From NCBI GenBank assembly GCA_024280585.1, contig JAJRPW010000183.1, positions 1-13,151 on the forward strand: a stretch of 13,151 nucleotides of DNA, written 5' to 3'. Under the pieces are notes generated by a model, which saw only the letters and a program-made list of their open reading frames with translations, was not told the origin of the DNA and did no database searches. The position numbers and the translations under genes were made by a program. Below are positions 7,638-12,543 of this stretch, in pieces (within the stretch, counting starts at the first letter, position 1; every line of letters starts with the position of its first letter). This DNA is from Alphaproteobacteria bacterium (lineage in GTDB: Bacteria; Pseudomonadota; Alphaproteobacteria; Rickettsiales; UBA6187).

Positions 7638-7652
7638 TTAACCATTTGTTAA
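7638..7652 (+). promoter_or_regulatory. Probable CtrA-binding site
   Basis: TTAACCATTTGTTAA is a full TTAA-N7-TTAA box, and its left half extends to TTAACCAT, the form typical of CtrA sites in Caulobacter and rhizobia. It sits 51 bases upstream of the 127-aa gene in an AT-rich gap; TATAAT at 7677-7682 could serve as a -10. The box also forms a TTAAC/GTTAA palindrome. In this base composition about one chance TTAA-N7-TTAA is expected per 13 kb, so it is the extra CCAT and the intergenic position that make it credible. Confidence 0.5.
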
Positions 7653-7703
7653 TACATTAATGTTACTATTTTATTATATAATAATAATAAATAAGTATGT
7701 GTT

Positions 7704-8087
7704 ATGAAAGAGACAAATGGTGCAAGTAGTGTAAATTCTGCAGAAGCTTTATTCGGAATAAAAGTAAATAGACCCGAGCCTGAGTGGGTGTTAAGCCTGC
7801 TTGAAGAGCAGGGTTTTGGCAAAATAGAAGTTCCTAACCTGCAAAGAAAAAATATTGATACTCACGAATATCTTATATATAGCGGCGAAGACGAGCCAAA
7901 AACTATACATGCTGACACGGCGATCGAAGCGATGGAGCAAAGCGAGTTGGAATCTGCGGATAAAATAGTTCATGCAAATTGCCGCCTCGATGATGTTATA
8001 AAACAGGACAGGCTTGAGCAAATTAACGGTGAGGAAGCGAAACCAAGTGCTGAAGAACCTCCTGCGGCGGAGCCTCCTGCGGAATAA
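7704..8087 (+). CDS. Uncharacterised acidic protein with proline-rich tail
   Basis: A 127-aa protein that I do not recognise. It has no signal peptide, membrane segment or cysteine cluster (a single Cys). Residues 1-100 look like a compact alpha/beta domain (EPEWVLSLLEEQGFGKIEVPNL, then a strand-like HEYLIYSG, then acidic helices). The last 18 residues are low-complexity Glu/Pro/Ala, built from a short tandem DNA repeat (two copies of a CCTCCTGCGG unit). The protein is strongly acidic. No convincing ribosome site precedes the ATG. A CtrA-like box lies upstream and a hairpin just before nth lies downstream. Codon use resembles the neighbours, so it is likely real. Confidence 0.6.
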   Translation: MKETNGASSVNSAEALFGIKVNRPEPEWVLSLLEEQGFGKIEVPNLQRKNIDTHEYLIYSGEDEPKTIHADTAIEAMEQSELESADKIVHANCRLDDVIKQDRLEQINGEEAKPSAEEPPAAEPPAE

Positions 8088-8132
8088 AATAATCCTTAAA
8101 CAGTGGCAATACTATGAATAACTATGTAGAAT

Positions 8133-8155
8133 AAACCTCCAATAATGGGGTTTTT
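8133..8155 (+). terminator. Short hairpin with T-run abutting the nth start
   Basis: AAACCTC (8133-8139) pairs with GGGGTTT (8147-8153) through seven pairs including one G-T, with a 7-base loop. The 3' arm runs into TTTTT ending one base before the nth ATG (8156). It could end transcription of the 127-aa gene. Because the GGGG is also the only Shine-Dalgarno-like sequence for nth, it could instead mask the nth ribosome site. The stem is short, so either role is tentative. Confidence 0.4.
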
Positions 8156-8800
8156 ATGAAAAAAGACAAAATAGACCAGATCTTCCAAATATTTTCTGAC
8201 AAAAATCCTGAACCAAAAACAGAGTTGGAGTTTACCAATAATTTTACTTTACTGGTGGCGGTGGTTTTATCTGCGCAGGCAACGGATGTGGGTGTAAATA
8301 AAGCGACGAAAGCCTTGTTTAAAGTGGCCGATACTCCAGAAAAAATCTATGCGCTCGGCGAAGATGGCCTTAAGCAATATATAAAGACTATCGGGCTTTT
8401 TAACTCAAAAGCCAAGAATGTGATCGGTTTGAGTAGAATCATGATTGACAAGCATAATAGCGAAGTTCCAGAGGATTTTAAGGCGCTGAAAGCGCTGCCG
8501 GGAGTTGGGGTGAAAACTGCTGATGTTGTACTAAATTGTGCTTTTGGTCATCCGACTATAGCGGTGGACACGCATGTTTTTCGAGTGAGTAACCGAATCG
8601 GCCTGGTGAAAACCAAAACTGCGGATGTAACCGGTGATAAATTATTGAAAGCAATCCCCAAAAAATGGCGGCAACACGCGCATCACTGGCTGATATTACA
8701 AGGACGTTATGTTTGTAAAGCACGCAAACCTGACTGCGGAAATTGCTTAATAATTGATCTTTGTGAGTTTAAAAGTAAAACACAGGGCAAACGCATCTAA
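8156..8800 (+). CDS. nth: Endonuclease III (DNA glycosylase / AP lyase)
   Basis: Base-excision repair enzyme removing oxidised pyrimidines and cleaving abasic sites. The 214-aa protein aligns in register with E. coli Nth: the helix-hairpin-helix ALPGVGVKTADVVL ends with catalytic lysine K120, the catalytic aspartate is D138 in VDTHVFRV, and the iron-sulfur cluster cysteines are C187, C194, C197 and C203 (C-X6-C-X2-C-X5-C). The last five residues, QGKRI, and the stop codon are encoded by the left terminal repeat of an inserted element (8783-9167). Before insertion the gene would have ended SKT-Leu-stop, so the catalytic core is untouched. A weak promoter TGGCAA-N17-TAGAAT (8104-8132) is possible. 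The GGGG ribosome site lies in a hairpin. Confidence 0.96.
   Translation: MKKDKIDQIFQIFSDKNPEPKTELEFTNNFTLLVAVVLSAQATDVGVNKATKALFKVADTPEKIYALGEDGLKQYIKTIGLFNSKAKNVIGLSRIMIDKHNSEVPEDFKALKALPGVGVKTADVVLNCAFGHPTIAVDTHVFRVSNRIGLVKTKTADVTGDKLLKAIPKKWRQHAHHWLILQGRYVCKARKPDCGNCLIIDLCEFKSKTQGKRI
8773..8782 (+). repeat. Left target-site duplication of the nested element
   Basis: AAGTAAAACA directly abuts the left terminal inverted repeat and is repeated exactly, in the same orientation, at 9168-9177 directly abutting the right terminal repeat. It lies within the last codons of nth. This is the expected footprint of transposition with a 10-bp duplication. Confidence 0.85.
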
Positions 8801-8850
8801 ATATTCTTAACAAAAGAAATGCAGTCTTTGTAACTAAATACAAGCAGCAG

Positions 8851-8886
8851 AGTTCGTCATACTGCGGCTTGACCGCAGTATCCAAG
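8851..8886 (+). repeat. Palindromic repeat unit, left copy
   Basis: A 36-base unit containing a perfect 9-bp hairpin, ATACTGCGG (8859-8867) with CCGCAGTAT (8873-8881) and loop CTTGA. It has an inverted partner at 9076-9111: the outer 15 and inner 12 bases are identical in inverted orientation. The GTCATACTGC-CTTGA-GCAGTATCC pattern resembles dispersed palindromic repeats common in Rickettsia-like genomes. Confidence 0.75.
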
Positions 8887-8903
8887 AAAAACGAATCATC
8901 ATT

Positions 8904-9051
8904 ATTAGGACTTACGCAGAACATCGTCTTTTTGTTTGTTTTGTCGTTAAAAATAACCTAAAAATGCTCATGTACTTCGTGTACACTGCGTTTTTTAGAA
9001 CATTTTTGCCTAAAAACAAATCAAAAATACTCGTCATGCGTAAGTCCTAAT
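8904..9051. mobile_element. 148-bp MITE-like quasi-palindrome with GGACTTACGCA ends
   Basis: ATTAGGACTTACGCA (8904-8918) is exactly inverted at 9037-9051. The interior is also an imperfect inverted repeat throughout. It folds around TGTAC-TTCGT-GTACA (8971-8985), whose centre (8978) coincides with the element midpoint. The GGACTT...AAGTCC core (8908-9047) is flanked by TA on both sides, compatible with TA-target transposition of IS630/mariner type. ATTATTA also occurs at 8901-8907 and 9050-9056, but in this AT-rich context that may be chance. No coding capacity. It lies between the two palindromic units inside the larger element. Confidence 0.75.
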
Positions 9052-9075
9052 TATTATAAGTATTTATTTAAAAAC

Positions 9076-9111
9076 CTTGGATACTGCTATCGAGTAGCAG
9101 TATGACGAACT
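9076..9111 (-). repeat. Palindromic repeat unit, right (inverted) copy
   Basis: Inverted copy of the unit at 8851-8886. Its hairpin is ATACTGCTA (9081-9089) with TAGCAGTAT (9095-9103) and loop TCGAG. Relative to the left copy the two stem-top base pairs have changed from G-C, G-C to T-A, A-T with pairing kept on both sides; otherwise the arms are identical. Confidence 0.75.
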
Positions 9112-9167
9112 TATTTGTATATATTTTGTTGCAAAATTATCGGCGTAATTTAGATGCGTTTGCCCTG

Positions 9168-9177
9168 AAGTAAAACA
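9168..9177 (+). repeat. Right target-site duplication of the nested element
   Basis: AAGTAAAACA is identical to 8773-8782. It is followed by CTA TAA (9178-9183), which, joined to the nth frame before the insertion, gives Leu-stop: the apparent ancestral end of nth. Confidence 0.85.
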
Positions 9178-9186
9178 CTATAAATC

Positions 9187-9215
9187 TGGACTAAAAACAC
9201 CCAATTCTATATATT
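9187..9215 (+). promoter_or_regulatory. Candidate promoter of lptF
   Basis: TGGACT (9187-9192) and TATATT (9210-9215) are 17 bases apart, matching four and five of six consensus positions. Transcription would start near 9222, about 13 bases before the lptF ATG. It lies just past the ancestral nth stop and outside the inserted element, so the insertion would not have cut lptF off from it. Confidence 0.4.
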
Positions 9216-9234
9216 TGCATAAAAAGAGCTAAAT

Positions 9235-10377
9235 ATGCGAATATATAACAGATATATCATATATAATTTAATGATGCCGGTGCTGGTTATAGCGCTTACG
9301 CTGACCGGAATTGTCTGGCTGACGCAATCTTTGCGACTTGTTGACCTTATAGTCAATAAAGGGTTGGATGTCGCAACTTTTCTGTATATTTCCTCGCTTT
9401 TAATTCCGTCTTTATTGATGATTGTGCTGCCTATAGCCTTGTTTTGCTCATCTTTGTATATCTATAACAAGCTGATTTGCGATAGTGAATTAATAGTTTT
9501 CAAGAGCGCAGGATTAAGCAAAATCAACCTGGCCAAGCCGGCTTTCATAGTTTCAGCGGTGATAACGCTGATTGGTTATATATTATCGCTGTATATTTTG
9601 CCTACATCATATAGAGAGTTTAAAGATACCCAGGTTTTTGTAAGAAATAATTATGCATCACTTTTATTGCAGGAGCGGGTTTTTAGTACGCCAACAAAGG
9701 GGCTGACTGTTTATATAGAATCGCGTGGCGACGAAGGAATGCTGGAGGGGATATTGGTGTATGACAGCCGGGATATAGCCCATCCTAAAACTATTATAGG
9801 GCAGAAAGGGAGGTTGGTAAAAACAACGGCTGGGCCAGTAGTTGAGATGATTCGTGGTAATATACAACAAATAGACAAGGAAAACGGCAATTTAGATGTT
9901 TTATATTTTGATAATTATCAGCTGAATTTAAGTGTTTATACCTCTGTTGGCGGCAAAAGGTGGCATGAGCCTGAGGAAAGATATATAAATGAGTTGTTTT
10001 TCCCCGATGATGCTGATGACACAAACAGGGGGAAGTTAATAGCAGAAGGGCATCATCGGATTATATGGCCATTATATAGTTTTGTCCTGATGTTGGTGGC
10101 GTTGGCCGCATTATTTTCCGGGCAATTTAGTCGAAGAGGGCAGTGGAAACGCATCTTATTTGCTACATGTATGGCGGTATTTTTAGTTGTGATCGACTTG
10201 GCATTAAAAAATGCTGTTGCAAAAAACACTTCTCTGGCGATTTTGATGTATCTAAATGTTGCCATTTCGATAGCGGCTTCTTTGTATATTTTAGTGAAAA
10301 ACAAGATTATTAATAATTGGAATTTTCTTACTAAGCGCCGTATATTTAAGATGAGAAAAAAATTGGAGGCGTCATGA
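9235..10377 (+). CDS. lptF: LPS export system permease LptF
   Basis: Inner-membrane half of the LptB2FG transporter that extracts lipopolysaccharide and passes it to LptC and the LptA bridge. The 380-aa protein starts MRIYNRYIIYNLMMPVLVIAL, the typical YjgP/YjgQ N-terminus. About three membrane segments occur near residues 10-30, 53-77 and 97-121. A periplasmic beta-jellyroll domain of roughly 140 residues follows (including TPTKGLTVYIESRGDEGMLEGILVYD), and three more membrane segments lie near 273-293, 303-321 and 331-353. AGAG lies 5 bases before the ATG. The stop overlaps the lptG start (ATGA), so the two permeases are translationally coupled. The position upstream of lptG supports LptF rather than LptG. 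Confidence 0.93.
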   Translation: MRIYNRYIIYNLMMPVLVIALTLTGIVWLTQSLRLVDLIVNKGLDVATFLYISSLLIPSLLMIVLPIALFCSSLYIYNKLICDSELIVFKSAGLSKINLAKPAFIVSAVITLIGYILSLYILPTSYREFKDTQVFVRNNYASLLLQERVFSTPTKGLTVYIESRGDEGMLEGILVYDSRDIAHPKTIIGQKGRLVKTTAGPVVEMIRGNIQQIDKENGNLDVLYFDNYQLNLSVYTSVGGKRWHEPEERYINELFFPDDADDTNRGKLIAEGHHRIIWPLYSFVLMLVALAALFSGQFSRRGQWKRILFATCMAVFLVVIDLALKNAVAKNTSLAILMYLNVAISIAASLYILVKNKIINNWNFLTKRRIFKMRKKLEAS

Positions 10378-11471
10378 AAATTCCAGTAACTTTATCAGTC
10401 TATATAGGCAAACATTTCGTGATTGGTGTGGGGGTGGTATTTTCTGTACTGGTCGGTCTAATTTTATTATTTGACTCGGTGGAAATGATAAGAAGAGCTT
10501 ATTCAAAGGATGTTCCATTTGCTATTATTTTGGAAATGGTTATAATGAAAGCCCCAACGCTGATACAAGAAATCATGCCTTTCACCATCCTGCTGGGAGG
10601 AATTTTGGCCTTCACAAGATTGACGAAAACTTCTGAACTTGTGGTTGCGCGTGCAGCTGGTATATCAGTCTGGCAATTTTTGCTGCCGGCCATAGCCATA
10701 GCCTTTGTTTTGGGCATTTTTATTATGACAATTTTTAATCCGCTGGCGGCAACAATGCTTTCCAGGTTTGAGCAGGTTGAGGCTAAATATCTGCATGGAA
10801 ACACTAGTATGCTAGCCGTTTCTTCATCTGGTTTGTGGCTTCGCCAGAAAAATGGTGTGGATGGTGGCAAAACGGTAATACACGCACTGCGTGTGTCAAA
10901 TGAGGATATGACTTTGTTTGATGTAACTATTTTTATATTTGGACAAAATAATAGTTTTATCAAAAGAATTGATGCGGAATCGGCGCAGCTACAGGATGGT
11001 TATTGGGATATAAGTGGTGCAACCCTGACAATTTTAGGGATGCCGGCGACGCATGAGGCTAGCCATAGGTTGCCAACCGATCTTTCCGCCAACCAGATTC
11101 AGGAAAGTTTTGCAGCTCCTGAGACCCTGTCATTTTGGGAATTACCTGGTTTTATCAAAGACTTAAAGGAGGCTGGCTTTTCTGCCCTCAGGCATTCGCT
11201 TTATTGGCATAGTGTCTTGGTGATTCCGTTTTTATTAAGCGCGATGGTGTTTTTTGCCGCGGCATTTTCATTTCGTCCGCCTAGGCAAGGCAGGGTTGGA
11301 GCGATGATGGCTGGCGGGATTTTGGCTGGGTTTTTGGTAAAATTTTTATCAGATATTGTGTCGGCAGTTGGTTTATCGGGCAGTATACCTATAGTGTTGG
11401 CGGCGTGGGCGCCGGTTGGCATAAGCATTTTGCTTGGTACTGCGTTGATGTTACATTTAGAGGATGGATAG
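10374..11471 (+). CDS. lptG: LPS export system permease LptG
   Basis: Partner permease of LptF in the lipopolysaccharide extractor. The 365-aa YjgP/YjgQ-family protein starts MKIPVTLSVYIGKHFVIGVGVV. It has a membrane segment near 15-33, the conserved region after it with SVEMIRRAY, two further segments near 60-80 and 100-122, a periplasmic domain (about 125-270, including SSSGLWLRQKNG), and C-terminal segments near 278-299, 310-330 and 338-358. The RPPRQGRVG loop is the usual cytoplasmic connection. It overlaps lptF by four bases (ATGA) and is followed within a few bases by cyaY, so the three genes probably share one message. GGAGG lies close before its ATG. Confidence 0.93.
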   Translation: MKIPVTLSVYIGKHFVIGVGVVFSVLVGLILLFDSVEMIRRAYSKDVPFAIILEMVIMKAPTLIQEIMPFTILLGGILAFTRLTKTSELVVARAAGISVWQFLLPAIAIAFVLGIFIMTIFNPLAATMLSRFEQVEAKYLHGNTSMLAVSSSGLWLRQKNGVDGGKTVIHALRVSNEDMTLFDVTIFIFGQNNSFIKRIDAESAQLQDGYWDISGATLTILGMPATHEASHRLPTDLSANQIQESFAAPETLSFWELPGFIKDLKEAGFSALRHSLYWHSVLVIPFLLSAMVFFAAAFSFRPPRQGRVGAMMAGGILAGFLVKFLSDIVSAVGLSGSIPIVLAAWAPVGISILLGTALMLHLEDG

Positions 11472-11475
11472 GGAT

Positions 11476-11781
11476 ATGGATAATACAAAATTTACGAAAC
11501 TGGCGGAGGATTATCTGCAAAATCTCTGTGAACGAATCGAAAATAGTGATAATGAAGGCGATCTTGATGTGGATTATCTTGATGGGATTTTAAATATTGA
11601 ACTGCCGGATGGCGGGCAGTATGTAATTAACAAGCATGAAGCATCGGGAAAAATATGGCTGTCATCACCGGTTAGCGGCGCAAATTATTTTTCATACAGG
11701 GATGAATTATGGCTTGATGATGAAGATAATGAGTTGGATAATATCCTAAAAGGCGAGTTACAGCAGTTTGTTAGTCTGTAA
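11476..11781 (+). CDS. cyaY: Frataxin-like iron-sulfur assembly protein CyaY
   Basis: Acidic iron-binding modulator of the IscS/IscU iron-sulfur assembly machine. The chosen ATG (11476) gives 101 aa starting MDNTKFTKLAEDYLQNLCERIE, matching the length and first helix of CyaY; the in-frame ATG at 11464 would add four residues and overlap lptG by 8 bases, and cannot be excluded. Acidic residues cluster in the first helix and strand (NSDNEGDLDVDYLDG), as expected. The beta-sheet signature follows: LNIELPDGGQYVINKHEASGKIWLSSP, then FSYRDELWLDD. It lies four bases after lptG, so co-transcription is likely. Its 3' end overlaps the convergent 43-aa gene by 11 bases. Confidence 0.9.
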   Translation: MDNTKFTKLAEDYLQNLCERIENSDNEGDLDVDYLDGILNIELPDGGQYVINKHEASGKIWLSSPVSGANYFSYRDELWLDDEDNELDNILKGELQQFVSL

Positions 11782-11902
11782 CTTTATCGGTTTCAAGTTC
11801 AAAGTCCTCTATTATAGCCTCAATGATAAGCTCGGCGGACATGCCGCCGGCGGACATAACCCCGGCTATTACTTCTTTTTTTTCACTGGAAATGTCAGAC
11901 AT
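11771..11902 (-). CDS. Small acidic 43-residue protein, unrecognised
   Basis: A reading frame from ATG (11902) to TAA (11771-11773) encoding 43 residues, beginning MSDISSEKKEVIAGVMSAGG and ending DFELETDKVTD. It is acidic and predicted largely helical, with two MSA(G/E) steps encoded by a repeated ATGTCCGCCG. It starts one base after the stop of the 163-aa gene (TAA-T-ATG), a spacing typical of translational coupling, and no separate ribosome site is needed. The frame fills the space between the 163-aa gene and the end of cyaY almost exactly, with which it overlaps by 11 bases. A GC-rich hairpin (CGGCGG/CCGCCG) falls within it. I do not recognise the family. Confidence 0.55.
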   Translation of the reverse strand: MSDISSEKKEVIAGVMSAGGMSAELIIEAIIEDFELETDKVTD

Positions 11903-11903
11903 A

Positions 11904-12395
11904 TTATACGGCATATTCACCCATCATTTTTTGAATTGTTATCGAAATTTTTTGCATGACATTTTTGGCTAAAACGGCTTCGTTGCTGTTATCGGCTTTG
12001 AATTCGTTATAAACCTGCAAATATTCCAGATATTCCCTGGTTCTTTGCACGGACATAATTGCTATTTTTACTTTTTGGTAGTAAATTCCGCGCCGTTGAT
12101 CTTCACTTTTACGCGAGATATTATCCAAATAATCGACAAAACGTTCTATGTTATAATCAGGGTCGTTTTCGAGACATTGAACGAAATATTGCGCCATTTT
12201 AAATCTGTCGATGGTGTTGGAATTTTCATCAGCGAGTATATCTACAATGTTACGCATTGTCTCGGAACCGGCGAATTTCCGGCTATAAAGCTGTAAATTA
12301 CGGCCTGTGGCTGACCATGTTAATGACTCAGCCACAACCTCACGTTTACGCGATATATCCTTCCAATGGTTATCAATCCTGCTTTTTAACGCCAT
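11904..12395 (-). CDS. Uncharacterised 163-aa helical protein
   Basis: Not recognised. The 163-aa protein has no signal peptide, membrane segment or known catalytic motif. It is charged and apparently all-helical: an N-terminal basic/tryptophan region (SRIDNHWKDISRKREVVAESLTW), a middle segment rich in acidic and aromatic residues (QYFVQCLENDPDYNIERFVDYLDN), and a C-terminal helix ending QKMMGEYAV. GGGAGA lies about 7 bases upstream of the ATG at 12395. It is cotranscribed with the 43-aa gene downstream and diverges from the SulP gene, with a CtrA-like box in the shared gap. A small flagellar or cell-cycle accessory protein is one possibility suggested only by that box. Confidence 0.7.
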   Translation of the reverse strand: MALKSRIDNHWKDISRKREVVAESLTWSATGRNLQLYSRKFAGSETMRNIVDILADENSNTIDRFKMAQYFVQCLENDPDYNIERFVDYLDNISRKSEDQRRGIYYQKVKIAIMSVQRTREYLEYLQVYNEFKADNSNEAVLAKNVMQKISITIQKMMGEYAV

Positions 12396-12437
12396 TATGT
12401 ATCTCCCAATACGATTATTAAAGCTACCATGCTATTG

Positions 12438-12452
12438 TTAATAAATAGTTAA
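12438..12452 (-). promoter_or_regulatory. Possible CtrA-binding site in a divergent promoter region
   Basis: On the minus strand the sequence is TTAACTATTTATTAA followed by C, a full TTAA-N7-TTAAC consensus. It lies 43 bases upstream of the 163-aa gene and about 90 bases upstream of the SulP gene. On position it is more likely to act on the 163-aa gene. The flanks are AT-rich, so a chance match is possible. Confidence 0.45.
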
Positions 12453-12489
12453 TTTATATGGAAAACACTTGGAATAAAATTTTGTGATC

Positions 12490-12517
12490 TTGACTTATTG
12501 TGGTTGGTCTGTATAAA
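12490..12517 (+). promoter_or_regulatory. Promoter of the SulP transporter gene
   Basis: TTGACT (12490-12495) and TATAAA (12512-12517) are 16 bases apart, each matching five of six consensus bases. The start would be near 12524, giving a 20-base leader with AGGG about 6 bases before the ATG at 12544. Confidence 0.6.
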
Positions 12518-12543
12518 AAACTAAACTAAAATTAGGGTTGCAT

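Larger units (their letters stand above)
8783..9167. mobile_element. 385-bp non-autonomous insertion element with 20-bp perfect terminal inverted repeats
   Basis: The element begins CAGGGCAAACGCATCTAAAT (8783-8802) and ends with its exact reverse complement (9148-9167). A perfect 10-bp direct repeat flanks it (8773-8782 and 9168-9177). No open reading frame of transposase size is inside, so it would need a transposase in trans. From general knowledge, ends starting CAGGG and duplications of 8-10 bp suggest an ISAs1-type transposase; this is a memory-based guess. The interior is 48 bp and 36 bp of AT-rich sequence around a pair of inverted palindromic units, which in turn enclose a second, different MITE-like element (8904-9051). 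It lies between nth and lptF and alters the nth C-terminus. Confidence 0.8.

Noticed and set aside
8801..9234. CRISPR array or small-RNA gene in the repeat-rich gap
   Set aside because: The repeats are nested inverted pairs, not regularly spaced direct repeats, and no cas genes are nearby. The layout is fully explained by nested mobile elements.
9664..10304. Reverse-strand open frames across lptF
   Set aside because: They lie opposite a clear LptF coding sequence, show no recognisable protein features, and are ordinary shadow frames.
11825..11850. GC-rich CGGCGG/CCGCCG hairpin as terminator for cyaY
   Set aside because: No T-run follows on the plus strand, and the sequence is accounted for by repeated codons in the 43-aa frame.
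11768..12296. Forward-strand open frames opposite the 163-aa gene
   Set aside because: They have odd aromatic-rich composition and poor starts, and are antisense to the better-supported minus-strand pair.
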